A stretch of 64,000 nucleotides of DNA from Chromobacterium haemolyticum (GCF_002081825.1 NZ_MUKU01000009.1:114073-178072), one strand, 5' to 3'. Shown: positions 40,551 to 51,841, counted from the stretch's first letter. Numbers and translations: made by a program. Notes: generated from the letters alone by a model not told the origin.

Positions 40551-41444
40551 TCATACATCCTCGGAATCGCCCCAGCCGCTGCGATCGCCGATATTGAACA
40601 CCTTGTCTTCCGGGGCCACGTCGCCGGCGCCCAGCGTCGGCTCCGCCGCCAGCCGCGCGTAGATGGGCGCGAAGTCCGGCGCGGTGGCGTCGAACAACTG
40701 CTGGAAGCTGTCGATCACGAAATAGGTTTTCTGGAAAGTGTCGATGCGGTAGCGGGTGCGCATGATGCGTTCCAGATCGAAGCCGACGCGGTTGGGGCTG
40801 GCGCTGTCCAGGCAGTACACCGATTCGCCCTTGCTGGACACGATGCCCGCACCGTAGATGCGCATGCCCTTGGGCGTGTTGATCAAGCCGAACTCCACCG
40901 TGTACCAGTACAAGCGCGCCAGCATCGGCAAAGCGCCCAGCGCCTTGGCCTTCATGCCGCCCTTGCCGTAAGCCTCCAGGTAGTCGGCGAACACCGGATT
41001 GATCAACAGCGGCACATGGCCGAACAAATCATGGAACACATCGGGTTCTTGCAGATAGTCCAGCTGATGCGGCTCGCGCAGCCACCAGGTTACCGGGAAG
41101 CGGCGGTTGGCCAGATGCTCGAAAAACACATCGTCCGGAATCAGACCCGGCACCGCCACGATCCGCCAGCCGGTGGCGGCCATCAGTTGTTCATTCAGCT
41201 TGGCGAAGTCCGGCACCCGGTCCGCGTCCACGCCCAGGTGCTCCAGGCCTTCCAGGAATTCGTCGCAAACGCGGCCCGGCAGCATCTCGCTCTGGCGGCG
41301 GTACAGCGTGGCCCAGGTGGCGTGGTCGGCGGCGGTGTAGCGCTCCAGCGGTTGCGGCAGGGTGAAGTCCGCGCTGTCGTGGCTGAGTCCGACGTTCTTG
41401 CGCGTGGTGATGTCGGGCACGACGAAATCGGCTCGGTCGTTCAT
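40551..41444 (-). CDS. phhA: Phenylalanine 4-monooxygenase
   Basis: A 297-aa iron- and tetrahydropterin-dependent enzyme that converts L-phenylalanine to L-tyrosine. Iron ligands H138 and H143 (DVFHDLFGHVPLL) and E184 (YTVEFGL) are at the positions known for C. violaceum PAH. The pterin/substrate segments TWWLREPHQLDYLQEP and CLDSASPNRVGFDL are intact. Length and sequence match the C. violaceum enzyme with scattered differences. An Lrp-type gene is divergent and probably regulates it. No pterin-4a-carbinolamine dehydratase gene is adjacent. Confidence 0.95.
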   Translation of the reverse strand: MNDRADFVVPDITTRKNVGLSHDSADFTLPQPLERYTAADHATWATLYRRQSEMLPGRVCDEFLEGLEHLGVDADRVPDFAKLNEQLMAATGWRIVAVPGLIPDDVFFEHLANRRFPVTWWLREPHQLDYLQEPDVFHDLFGHVPLLINPVFADYLEAYGKGGMKAKALGALPMLARLYWYTVEFGLINTPKGMRIYGAGIVSSKGESVYCLDSASPNRVGFDLERIMRTRYRIDTFQKTYFVIDSFQQLFDATAPDFAPIYARLAAEPTLGAGDVAPEDKVFNIGDRSGWGDSEDV

Positions 41445-41575
41445 GGCGGTGGGTCCGGATATTTAGGTGAATAACTCTAGTTTAGGCCCGGAGCGATGCG
41501 GGAAGACCGCAAAATTTGCCTGTATGCGATTTTTTTTGCACACTTGCCGCATATAACTGCCATGAAATGCTCACT
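41445..41575. promoter_or_regulatory. phhA-lrp divergent control region
   Basis: Contains the inverted repeat TGCGG-N5-CCGCA (41497-41511) and a T-rich stretch (about 41531-41538). A TATAAC near 41550 could be a -10 for the rightward gene. The inverted repeat is a candidate operator for the Lrp-type regulator (inference). Confidence 0.4.
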
Positions 41576-42058
41576 ATGCGCAAAATTGAATTGGACCGCT
41601 TCGATTACCAGATCCTGGACGCGTTGCAGCACGACGCCCGCGTCACCCATCAGAAACTGGCGCAGCAAGTGGCTTTGTCCGCGTCCCAGATCGGCCGCCG
41701 CATCCAGCGCATGGAGGAAAGCGGCGTGATCCAGGGCTATCAGGTGGCGCTGAAGCCGGAACAGGTGGGCTTGTCGGTTATGGCTTTCGCCCACGTCAGC
41801 CTGGAGCGCCACAGCGAAAGCGCCTTGCAGGAATTCGCCCAGGCCATCAACGAGCTGCCGGAAGTGCTGGAATGCTACGCCGCCGCCGGCGAGGCGGACT
41901 ACCTATTGCGCATCGTGGTGCCGGACCTGCCCTCGCTGTCCACCTTCGTGATGAACCGGCTGATGCGGCTGTCGCTGGTGCGCAGCGTCAAATCCACCAT
42001 CGCCTTGAACGCGATCAAGCAGACGATGAAACTGCCGCTGTCCTCGGTGCCGGAATGA
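41576..42058 (+). CDS. Lrp/AsnC family transcriptional regulator
   Basis: A 160-aa regulator with an N-terminal HTH (LDRFDYQILDALQHDARVTHQKLAQQVALSASQIGRRIQRMEESGVI) and a C-terminal RAM/AsnC ligand domain (VMAFAHVSLERH, VLECYAAAGEADYLLRIVVPDL). It is divergent from phhA, so an aromatic amino acid is the likely effector (inference). ATG at 41576 gives the normal family N-terminus; in-frame sequence continues upstream without a ribosome site. Confidence 0.88.
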   Translation: MRKIELDRFDYQILDALQHDARVTHQKLAQQVALSASQIGRRIQRMEESGVIQGYQVALKPEQVGLSVMAFAHVSLERHSESALQEFAQAINELPEVLECYAAAGEADYLLRIVVPDLPSLSTFVMNRLMRLSLVRSVKSTIALNAIKQTMKLPLSSVPE

Positions 42059-42087
42059 AAAACAGCGGGAATATCCCCGCCGTTTTT
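42058..42087. terminator. Bidirectional terminator between lrp and tex
   Basis: ACAGCGGG and CCCGCCGT pair with one mismatch around a short AT loop. AAAAA precedes and TTTTT follows, serving both convergent genes. Confidence 0.8.
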
Positions 42088-42091
42088 GACT

Positions 42092-44413
<2,322 letters not shown>

Positions 44414-44477
44414 CGGTTTTTATTCTTTCGAGTTGAACAAAAACCGCTACTGTACCGCCATCGCCGACAAAATCAAC

Positions 44478-44501
44478 CGGGACGCCGCATAGCGCGTCCC
44501 G
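44478..44501 (-). terminator. Hairpin after the SpoIIAA-like gene
   Basis: CGGGACGC/GCGTCCCG with an 8-nt loop. It is followed on the minus strand by GTTGATTTTG, a weak T-tract. Confidence 0.55.
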
Positions 44502-44522
44502 AAATCAGCGCAACCGGACAAA

Positions 44523-44885
44523 TCAGGTGCCGGCCGCCACCGGGCTTTCCAACCAGGCCTGGGCCTCTTCCGCGGTATCGAAATACTGAGTGCGGGTATT
44601 GGACAACAGGCCGGCGATGTGGGCGGCCAGCTTGATCCACACATCGCTGACCACCAGCGCTACGCGGCCGACGTGATTTTCATGGGCGCGCATGAATTTG
44701 ACCTCTTCCAACGCCATGTCCAGCGTGAAGTCCTTCAGCTCGGTCAGGTCCAGCAGCAGATCGGGCTTGACGCACTCGGACTGGCGCTTGAGCAGAGCCT
44801 CCTCCAGCAGTTTGAAGTCCGCCAGCGTGAATTCGTTGTACAGCGCCACGTCCAGACCGTAGTGTTGTTCGCGTATCGAGATCAT
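44523..44885 (-). CDS. SpoIIAA-like (STAS-fold) protein
   Basis: A 120-aa cytoplasmic protein with the alternating strand/helix pattern of SpoIIAA-like proteins: VALYNEFTLADFKLLEEALL, PDLLLDLTELKDFTLDMALEEVKF, RVALVVSDVWIKL and YFDTAEEAQAWLES. This family resembles anti-sigma antagonists but usually lacks the conserved phospho-serine, and its role is unknown. ATG at 44885 sits behind GGAGAAGGA; the ATG four codons earlier would overlap that site. Confidence 0.72.
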   Translation of the reverse strand: MISIREQHYGLDVALYNEFTLADFKLLEEALLKRQSECVKPDLLLDLTELKDFTLDMALEEVKFMRAHENHVGRVALVVSDVWIKLAAHIAGLLSNTRTQYFDTAEEAQAWLESPVAAGT

Positions 44886-44952
44886 GTCCTTCTCCATTTA
44901 ACGGCGGTTTGCTTTATTGTAAATCCAGCCGGTCCGGCGCCGGCAAGCTTTT

Positions 44953-45480
44953 TCAGCCCTCCTCCCGAACCTGGCCCAGGGTCTTGAGCCAGGCGGCGAA
45001 GCGCCCGCGGGCGTTGCGGCAGGGCGAGGCGGTGTTGAACTGTATCATCCGCCCGCGCGTCCATTTGTCGTACCAGGGGCGGCCGTAAAGCGCCTCGTCG
45101 GAATAGCTCTCCACCAGCGCCTCTACCTGACGCTGGCTATCGTCCAGCATCGCGAGCAGCCGCGCCCAGTCGTCGACATCCTCGAAATCGCGATAGAACT
45201 TCTGCGCCAGCAGGCCCAACTGATTCCAGCGGTAGCCGGTGTCGGGAAAGTCTATCGGCAAGCCTTCCCGCTCCAGCCGGTGCCACTTCAACACCAGCGC
45301 CTGCCAACCCAACAGATAGGCCAGCAGGTCCGCGGCGCTCATGCGGCTGTTCTTGGCGTGGCCATCCAGTTCCTGAACGAAGGCGCGCTCCGGCGGTACC
45401 CGCGCCAGCACCGCGCGCAAGCGCCGGTACTCGTCCCGCATCGCCGCCAACAAGGCGGCCTTGTCCGCAGGCACCGTCAT
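44953..45480 (-). CDS. ClbS/DfsB family four-helix-bundle protein
   Basis: A 175-aa protein matching the ClbS/DfsB (DUF1706) family, with NSRMSAADLLAYLLGWQALVLKWHRLE, FPDTGYRWNQLGLLAQKFYRDF and RPWYDKWTRGRMIQFNTASPCRNARGRFAAWLK. ClbS itself is a cyclopropane hydrolase protecting against colibactin; most relatives have no known substrate. No genotoxin cluster is visible here. ATG at 45480 follows GAGGAG; the upstream in-frame ATG at 45519 lacks a site. Confidence 0.8.
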   Translation of the reverse strand: MTVPADKAALLAAMRDEYRRLRAVLARVPPERAFVQELDGHAKNSRMSAADLLAYLLGWQALVLKWHRLEREGLPIDFPDTGYRWNQLGLLAQKFYRDFEDVDDWARLLAMLDDSQRQVEALVESYSDEALYGRPWYDKWTRGRMIQFNTASPCRNARGRFAAWLKTLGQVREEG

Positions 45481-45528
45481 CGCCGTCTCCTCGCCGCGTC
45501 CGGTCAAGCGCCGGACCATGGTTGCAGC

Positions 45529-46377
45529 TTAACGCCGGCTGGCCAGCATGCCGCTGACGATGATCAAACCCATCGCCGCCAGGCTGGCGGCGCTGAGCGG
45601 ATCTCCCCACAGACCAACGCCCAACAGGGTGGAAAACACCACGGTCAGATAAGACAGATTGGCGGCCAAGAGTTTGCGCCCCACCTTGTAGGCACGGGTC
45701 ATCGCCAATTGAGCGATGGTAGCAGTGGCGCCCAGTCCCAGCAGCAGCCACGCGTTCTCCAACGTCACCGGATGCCAGCTTTCGAACAACATCAGCAGCA
45801 GACCGCCCAGCGTGGAGATCAGGGCGAAATAGAACACCACCTTCCATTCCGGCTCGCCCTGGCGGCCCAGTTCACGCACATGCAGATAGGACCAGCCGGC
45901 CAGCAGGCCGGAGCCGACGCCAAGCAAGCCGGCCACCCAGGCCTCGCTGGACAAGGTGGGCCGCAGCAACAGCACCACGCCGACGAAGCCCAGCGCCAGG
46001 CCGGCCAGCGCCTGCTTGGGCAGGCGCTCGCGCAGCAGCGCCACCGACAGCAACGCCAGGAACATCGGCGAGGTGTAGTTGAGCGTCACCGCCGTGGACA
46101 AGGGCAGATGGGCAATGGCGTAGAAATACAATAGCATCGAGACGTAGCCGATCAGGCCGCGCTGCACGTGATAGCGCAGCAAGGGGGTGGCGAAGCGATC
46201 GCGCCGCCACAAGGCCGCCGCGCCCAGGGTGACCACGCCCACCAGGGTGCGCCAGAACACCAGCTCGGTGGAGGAAAAATACTCGGCGCCCAGCTTGACG
46301 AACACCCCCATCAAGCCGAAAAACACCGCAGCCACCACCATCCAGCCCGAACCCAGGCGCCACTTTCCACTAGTCAA
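45529..46377 (-). CDS. EamA/RhaT-type drug/metabolite transporter
   Basis: A 282-aa membrane protein with ten predicted helices in two EamA repeats. Landmarks are FFGLMGVFVKLGAEYFSSTELVFWRTLVG, LPLSTAVTLNYTSPMFLALLSV and ATIAQLAMTRAYKVGRKLLAANLSYLTVVFSTLLGVGLWGDPLS. The substrate is unknown. It is a close paralogue of the adjacent upstream gene. Confidence 0.87.
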   Translation of the reverse strand: MTSGKWRLGSGWMVVAAVFFGLMGVFVKLGAEYFSSTELVFWRTLVGVVTLGAAALWRRDRFATPLLRYHVQRGLIGYVSMLLYFYAIAHLPLSTAVTLNYTSPMFLALLSVALLRERLPKQALAGLALGFVGVVLLLRPTLSSEAWVAGLLGVGSGLLAGWSYLHVRELGRQGEPEWKVVFYFALISTLGGLLLMLFESWHPVTLENAWLLLGLGATATIAQLAMTRAYKVGRKLLAANLSYLTVVFSTLLGVGLWGDPLSAASLAAMGLIIVSGMLASRR

Positions 46378-46428
46378 ACCACATTATCCTTTTCACTATT
46401 CACCCTTGTTGAACACCCAAGCGCTGTT

Positions 46429-47319
46429 TCAACGCAAGGCCGCCATCAGGCCGGACCCCACGATCAACACCATCGCCGCCAACGACCAACCGCTCAGCGG
46501 ATCGCCCCACAACGCTACGCCCAGCAGCGCGGAAAACAGCACGGTCAGATAGCCGAAACTGGCCACCAGATATTTGCGCCCGTCTTTGTAAGCGCGGGTC
46601 ATCGCCAATTGTCCCAACATGCCGCAAACGCCGACGCCAAGCAGCGGCAAGACATTGTCCGCCGTCACCGCGCTGAAACCCGGCCCCAAAGCCAGCCAGA
46701 CGCCGCCGAACACGCTGGAAATGGCGAAAAACCAGAACACCACCTTCCAGGACGGCTCCCCCATCTGCCCCAACTCGCGCACCTGAAACACCGCGAAGCC
46801 GGCGCTGACGCCGGACAAGAGTCCGATCAGGCCGGCCAGCCACTGCTCTGAGCTGAAAGTGGGGCGCAGCAGAATAACGATGCCGACGAAACCCAACAAA
46901 AGGGCCAGGCCGGTGCGCGGCGTTAGCCGGTCTTTCAACTTGATCACGCACAGCAAGGCGAAGAACAGCGAGGAGGTGTAGTTCAGCGTCACCGCCGTGG
47001 ACAAGGGCAGCCGGGTCAGCGCGTAGAACAGCGCCACCATGGACGCGTAGCCCACGAAGCTGCGCTTGACGTGCCCGCGCCAATGCGGCGTCCGCGGCGA
47101 CTGGCGCTTCCAGGCCATCGCCGCGCCCAAGGCCAGCGCGCCGATGGCGGTGCGCCAGAACAGCAACTCGGTGGAAGCGAAGGCGTCGGCGCCCAGCTTG
47201 ACGAACATGCTCATCAGCGCGAAACACAGCGCCGCCACTACCATCCAGCCGGAACCCAGCCGGCCTTGGCGCAAGCGCAGACCCAAGGCCCGCGCGCCGT
47301 CGCTCAAAGCCGGTGTCAT
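46429..47319 (-). CDS. EamA/RhaT-type drug/metabolite transporter (paralogue)
   Basis: A 296-aa ten-helix transporter, clearly homologous along its length to the next gene: LPLSTAVTLNYTSSLFFALLCV, and MTRAYKDGRKYLVASFGYLTVLFSALLGVALWGDPLSGWSLAAM. The order and spacing suggest tandem duplication followed by divergence. The start overlaps the stop of the secreted-protein gene upstream by 4 bp. Confidence 0.87.
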   Translation of the reverse strand: MTPALSDGARALGLRLRQGRLGSGWMVVAALCFALMSMFVKLGADAFASTELLFWRTAIGALALGAAMAWKRQSPRTPHWRGHVKRSFVGYASMVALFYALTRLPLSTAVTLNYTSSLFFALLCVIKLKDRLTPRTGLALLLGFVGIVILLRPTFSSEQWLAGLIGLLSGVSAGFAVFQVRELGQMGEPSWKVVFWFFAISSVFGGVWLALGPGFSAVTADNVLPLLGVGVCGMLGQLAMTRAYKDGRKYLVASFGYLTVLFSALLGVALWGDPLSGWSLAAMVLIVGSGLMAALR

Positions 47320-47843
47320 CGCTTCAACAATTCCAGCGACAGGCAGATGGCCTCCATCTGCCGACGGTAAGTTTTGAATTCAGAGGCGTTGGCGGCGCAG
47401 CGCGCCTCGGCCATGCGCTTCTTGTCCCCCAACTGGAACACATGCAGGTTATGGCGGACGATCCACAGCCGGTTGGAAACGAAGCGGCCGTCGCGGTATT
47501 CGGTCACCAGCCGGCCGCTACGGCTATTGCCGCGGGCGAAATTGGCGGCTTCGCGATTGTCGCCCTCCCGGCGGTATTTTTGCGCCAGCCGGGCCAGGGT
47601 GTCGCCGCGCCCCGGCTTGCGCGAGAACACCTGCACATCAATGGCGGCGCGCTCGCGCTGATCGGCTTTGGGCGGCACCACCCGCAGCACGCGCTGGCCG
47701 TCCACCACGCTGGGGCGGACCTTCCAGCCCGGCGGCACATTGAAACGCACCCGGCTCGCGGCATCGGTGTAAACGGCAGCCTGGGCCAGCGGAGCCAGCA
47801 AGGCCAGCGACAAGGGCAAACAGCGGAAAAGCGTTTTGAGCAT
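47316..47843 (-). CDS. Exported protein of unknown function
   Basis: A 175-aa protein with signal peptide (about 1-22, MLKTLFRCLPLSLALLAPLAQAA). The mature part is beta-rich and basic: YTDAASRVRFNVPPGWKVRP, IDVQVFSRKPGRGDTLARLAQKY, GRLVTEYRDGRFVSNRLWIVRHNLHVFQLG. Two cysteines near the end could form a disulfide. It resembles periplasmic PsbP-like or DUF proteins in layout only; no family is claimed. ATG at 47843 was chosen because it opens the signal peptide. Confidence 0.6.
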   Translation of the reverse strand: MLKTLFRCLPLSLALLAPLAQAAVYTDAASRVRFNVPPGWKVRPSVVDGQRVLRVVPPKADQRERAAIDVQVFSRKPGRGDTLARLAQKYRREGDNREAANFARGNSRSGRLVTEYRDGRFVSNRLWIVRHNLHVFQLGDKKRMAEARCAANASEFKTYRRQMEAICLSLELLKR

Positions 47844-47866
47844 GGAATCGGGCAAACCAGAATAAG

Positions 47867-47893
47867 AAAGGCGCGGACTGAGTCCGCGCCTTT
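47867..47893 (-). terminator. Hairpin after the Rieske oxygenase gene
   Basis: A perfect 12-bp stem AAAGGCGCGGAC/GTCCGCGCCTTT with a 3-nt loop, followed on the minus strand by CTTATTCTGG. It lies just before the exported-protein gene. Confidence 0.75.
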
Positions 47894-47918
47894 GCATTAT
47901 GACACTGCAAGCCGTCGC

Positions 47919-49028
47919 TTAACCAGCCGGCGCCTCGCCCATCTTGCGTCGATAGAACTCGTGGAAGTGCAGCATGCCTTCTTCAGTGGGCGATTGATAA
48001 GGCCCCACCTCGCTCTCGCCGCGCAGCCACAAGGCGCGTCGGCCTTCGTGCATCCGGTAGCAGATCTCGTCGTCTTCCTTGGCGGTTTCAAAATAAGCCG
48101 CCTGTTCCGCCTCGATGAACTCCGGCTCGAACCACACCACATCCTCCGGGTAGTAGAACTCGGTCAACACCGTGCACTGCTCCGGCCCGCGCGGCATCAC
48201 CACGCTAACCACCAGCACATGCGGATACCACTCCACCATGATGTTGGGGTAGTAGGTCAGCCAGATGGCGCCGAACTCCGGCTGCTGATCGGCGTAGCGG
48301 CGGCGGACTTCCTCGTGCCACTTGCCGTAGACGCGGGAGCCGGAGGTCGCCAACTGATTCTTCACGCCCACGGTCTGTACATGGTATTGAGCGCCCCACT
48401 CCCACTTCAGATCGCCGCAATCGACGAAATTGCCGAGGCCGGGATGGAAGGGATCGACGTGGTAATCCTCGGAATACACTTCGATGAAGGTCTTCCAGTT
48501 GAAGGCGTACTCGGTCAGATGGCTGGAATGGTAGGCGTAGCCGTCAAAGCTCATATGTTTGGCCACGCCCAGGTTTTCCAGGTCGCGCGCCACATTACGG
48601 CGCGCGTCGAACAAGAGGCCGTTCCAACGCGTCAGTTCGGTCTGGTTCAACTTCAGACACGGCGTCTCCGGGAAATGCGGCGCGCCCAGCAAAGTGCCTT
48701 CGGCGTCGTAAGTCCAACCATGCAAATTGCAGACGATATGATTGCCGTTGCCGCGGCCTTTATAAATAACGGCCTGGCGATGACGGCACACATTGGAGAT
48801 CAGCTTGATCCGGCCATCCACATTCTTGAGCATCTTGCCGTGGCCCATCCACTCCAGGGTCTGATAATCGCCGGCGTTGGGCGTCATCAGCTCATGGCCA
48901 TAGTAGATGGGCGCGTCTCCAAACAGCAGCCGCTGTTCCTGAGCGTAATAGGCGGGATCAAAATAGGTATAGACGGGTAGCTGGGCAGCAGATGCTTGAA
49001 GCAACTGCGCGGAAGCCAGATCAGACAT
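47919..49028 (-). CDS. Rieske aromatic ring-hydroxylating oxygenase alpha subunit
   Basis: A 369-aa oxygenase. The Rieske [2Fe-2S] ligands are CRHRQ and CNLHGW. The catalytic domain has the mononuclear-iron histidines in YSEDYHVDPFHPGLG. No beta subunit, ferredoxin or reductase gene is next to it, so it is probably a homo-oligomeric type; its substrate (aromatic or quaternary amine) is unknown. ATG at 49028 follows GGAGGTG; the frame extends 26 codons upstream without a better site. Confidence 0.85.
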   Translation of the reverse strand: MSDLASAQLLQASAAQLPVYTYFDPAYYAQEQRLLFGDAPIYYGHELMTPNAGDYQTLEWMGHGKMLKNVDGRIKLISNVCRHRQAVIYKGRGNGNHIVCNLHGWTYDAEGTLLGAPHFPETPCLKLNQTELTRWNGLLFDARRNVARDLENLGVAKHMSFDGYAYHSSHLTEYAFNWKTFIEVYSEDYHVDPFHPGLGNFVDCGDLKWEWGAQYHVQTVGVKNQLATSGSRVYGKWHEEVRRRYADQQPEFGAIWLTYYPNIMVEWYPHVLVVSVVMPRGPEQCTVLTEFYYPEDVVWFEPEFIEAEQAAYFETAKEDDEICYRMHEGRRALWLRGESEVGPYQSPTEEGMLHFHEFYRRKMGEAPAG

Positions 49029-49700
49029 TATTCCCACACCTCCGGTAGAAGATATAAGACCAGCCGAATCTCGCTTAAAACGAGTTTGCGGGACTATCAA
49101 AAACAATCAACAAAAACAAGGCCGAACCTTGCGACAGAGGGGCGGATTATGCCCCCGCCCCCCCACCGGGGCAAGCCTTTCCTCTCTGCCGGAAGCGGGT
49201 TTTTGGCGTAAAAACATCAGCTTGCCATACCAAAATCATACTTAGAATAATATTTTTGATAGGAATCAAAGATTTAGCATTCACGCTGCAATGCAACATT
49301 AGAGTCGCTTAATTCATGATGTTATAATCGTCGTCATCGCCTCCGTCCGGCTTTGAGCCGTGGCCCCATCTGGACTGTAGCCGATATGCCGTCAGTTACA
49401 ATGCCTGCCCCGTAAAAGCAGGCGCAGCCACGCTTTTCGCCGGTAGCGCCGCAGCGCTGACGCCAGCTTCCGGCAATGCTATACCGATTGAAAAGCCGCG
49501 CCCGCCACAGAGGGAATCCATCCTCGCCGCCACGGCCGCAAGCTTGGGATCAATGGCGACAAAACCGCTGATTTTTGCCTAAATGCCCAATTTAACGACT
49601 CATCGCGCCACGCGCCTGCAGCCTGCGACACCGCTCGGTCGGTGCCGGACCGTCGTTCGCGCCCATTCCCCCCGCGCGTCACAGGAAAGCCTCTGAAAAC
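49029..49700. other. 672-bp intergenic region upstream of pta
   Basis: No coding potential was found on either strand beyond shadows. It includes an AT-rich block (about 49200-49330), a perfect -10 TATAAT at 49323-49328 without a good -35, and a hairpin GCCTGC-N9-GCAGGC (49403-49423) followed by GCAGCCACGCTTTT. It could hold the pta promoter with a long leader or a small RNA. Confidence 0.4.
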
Positions 49701-51794
49701 ATGCAAACTTTTTTCCTCGCTCCCATCGGCTTCAACGCCGGCCTGACCTCGGTGGCGCTGGGCGCCATCCACAGCCTGGAGCAAGCCGGCCTGCGCGTCG
49801 GCTTCGTCAAACCCATCGCCCAGGGCGCGGACCCCAAGGAGCCGGAGCGCTCCACCCATTTCGCCCGCGCCATCTGCCGGCTCAATCCGCCGGAGCCAAT
49901 TCCGATGGAGCGGGTGGAACGCCTGTTGTCCAAGGGCCAGGTGGATCAATTGATGGAAGAAGTCGTCAGCCTGTACCAACAGGCGGCCAATCAGGTGGAC
50001 GTGGTGCTGGTGGAAGGCCTGGTGCCGGACCAGAAACAAGTGTTCTCCACCTTCCTCAACACCAAGATCGCACGCAATCTGCAAGCGCAGACCATCCTGG
50101 TCAGCGCCGCCGACAACCTGGCCAGCCATGAGATCGCCGAACAGCTGGAAATGAGCATTCAAGCTTTTGGCGGCGGCCAGGGCGGCCAGATCGCCGGCTA
50201 CATCCTCAACCGGGTGCCCAAGGACCAGAACGCTCAGGACATCGCCACCGAGGTGCTGGAAAGCGGCAGCTTGATGAAGAAGGCACGGCTGCCGATGCTG
50301 GGCGCCATCCCGCACGAGCCGGAACTGCTGGCGCCGCGCACCCTGGACGTGGCCAATCATCTGAAGGCGCGGCTGTTGCACGCCGGCCAATTGACCAGCC
50401 GCCGCGTGCGCACCATGGTGGTGACCGCTCGCACCGTGCCCAATATCGTGCACCTGCTCAAGCCCGGCGCGCTGATCATCACGCCGGGCGACCGCGAGGA
50501 CATCGTACTGGCCACCGCGATGGCGGCGATGAACGGGGTGCCGCTGGCCGGCCTGTTGCTGACCTGCGATTCGATGCCCGACCCGCGCATCATGCTGCTG
50601 TGCCAGCAGGCCTTCACCGGCGGCATGCCGGTGATGGCCAGCGAATCCAACACCTTCGACACCAGCAGCGCGCTCAATAATATGAGTTTGCAAGTGCCGT
50701 CCGACGACCGCGAACGCATGGAGCGCGTGATCGAATTCGTCGCAGAGCACCTGAACGTGGCGCCGCTGAAACAATACATCGGCACGCCGCAGGAACTGCG
50801 CCTGCCGCCGCCGGCCTTCCGTTACCAGCTGATGGAAAAAGCGCGCAAGGCCAATAAGCGCATCGTGCTGCCGGAAGGCAACGAACCGCGCACCATCCAG
50901 GCCGCCGCCATCTGCCACGAGAAAGGCATCGCCCGCTGCGTGCTGATCGGCCAGCGCGCCGAAATCCTGCAAGTGGCGGAAGCCCAGGGCGTGACGCTGC
51001 CGGAGTCGGTGGAAATCATCGATCCCAACGAGGTTCGCGGCCGTTACGTGCCGCCCATGGTGGAACTGCGCAAGAGCAAGGGCCTGAACGCGCCGATGGC
51101 CGAGCAGCAACTGGAAGACAATGTGGTGATGGGCACCATGATGCTGGCGCTGGACGAAGTGGACGGCCTGGTGTCCGGCGCGGTGCACACCACCGCCAAC
51201 ACCATCCGCCCGGCCTTGCAGCTGATTAAGACCGCGCCGGGCGCCCGCATCGTCTCCAGCGTGTTCTTCATGCTGATGCCGGAGCAAGTGCTGGTTTACG
51301 GCGACTGCGCGGTGAACCCGGACCCGGACGCCGAGCAATTGGCCGACATCGCCATCCAGTCGGCGGATTCCGCCGCCGCCTTCGGCATTCCGCCGCGGGT
51401 AGCGATGATCTCCTACTCCACCGGCTCTTCCGGCAGCGGCTCGGACGTGGAGAAAGTGCGGGAAGCCACCCGCATCGCCAAGGAAAAACGCCCGGACCTG
51501 ATGATAGACGGCCCGATGCAGTACGACGCCGCCAGCGTGGAGTCGGTGGGCCGCCAAAAGGCGCCGGACAGCGAAGTGGCCGGCCGCGCCACCGTCTTCG
51601 TGTTCCCGGACCTCAACACCGGCAACACCACCTACAAAGCCGTGCAGCGCTCGGCCAACGTGGTGTCGGTGGGCCCGATGCTGCAAGGCCTGCGCAAGCC
51701 GGTAAACGATCTGTCGCGCGGCGCGCTGGTGGACGACATTGTCTACACCATTGCCTTGACCGCGCTGCAGGCTGAGCAAGGCGAGTCCGCTTGA
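49701..51794 (+). CDS. pta: Phosphate acetyltransferase (long form)
   Basis: A 697-aa enzyme interconverting acetyl-CoA and acetyl phosphate. It has the three-part long form: an N-terminal BioD-like P-loop-related domain (FLAPIGFNAGLTSVALGAIHSLEQAGLRVGFVKPIAQ), a DRTGG domain (about 225-330, LTSRRVRTMVVTARTVPNIVHLL) and the C-terminal catalytic PTA domain (about 370-697, KRIVLPEGNEPRT, GSGSDVEKVREAT, NTGNTTYKAVQR). No ackA is adjacent in the window. No strong ribosome site is seen before the ATG. Confidence 0.94.
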   Translation: MQTFFLAPIGFNAGLTSVALGAIHSLEQAGLRVGFVKPIAQGADPKEPERSTHFARAICRLNPPEPIPMERVERLLSKGQVDQLMEEVVSLYQQAANQVDVVLVEGLVPDQKQVFSTFLNTKIARNLQAQTILVSAADNLASHEIAEQLEMSIQAFGGGQGGQIAGYILNRVPKDQNAQDIATEVLESGSLMKKARLPMLGAIPHEPELLAPRTLDVANHLKARLLHAGQLTSRRVRTMVVTARTVPNIVHLLKPGALIITPGDREDIVLATAMAAMNGVPLAGLLLTCDSMPDPRIMLLCQQAFTGGMPVMASESNTFDTSSALNNMSLQVPSDDRERMERVIEFVAEHLNVAPLKQYIGTPQELRLPPPAFRYQLMEKARKANKRIVLPEGNEPRTIQAAAICHEKGIARCVLIGQRAEILQVAEAQGVTLPESVEIIDPNEVRGRYVPPMVELRKSKGLNAPMAEQQLEDNVVMGTMMLALDEVDGLVSGAVHTTANTIRPALQLIKTAPGARIVSSVFFMLMPEQVLVYGDCAVNPDPDAEQLADIAIQSADSAAAFGIPPRVAMISYSTGSSGSGSDVEKVREATRIAKEKRPDLMIDGPMQYDAASVESVGRQKAPDSEVAGRATVFVFPDLNTGNTTYKAVQRSANVVSVGPMLQGLRKPVNDLSRGALVDDIVYTIALTALQAEQGESA

Positions 51795-51814
51795 ACTGAA
51801 CCCGCTCTCCTTCC

Positions 51815-51841
51815 AACCGCCTGCCGCCAGGCAGGCGGTTT
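51815..51841 (+). terminator. Terminator hairpin after pta
   Basis: An 11-bp stem AACCGCCTGCC/GGCAGGCGGTT with loop GCCA, then TCG. Strong stem, short T-tract. Confidence 0.75.

Noticed and set aside
44953..45480. ClbS/DfsB-like gene as evidence for a genotoxin cluster
   Set aside because: No polyketide or peptide synthase genes are nearby, and most family members have no link to colibactin.
49479..51779. 766-aa open frame opposite pta
   Set aside because: His/Gln/Arg-rich shadow of pta without recognisable domains; pta itself is full length with all domains.
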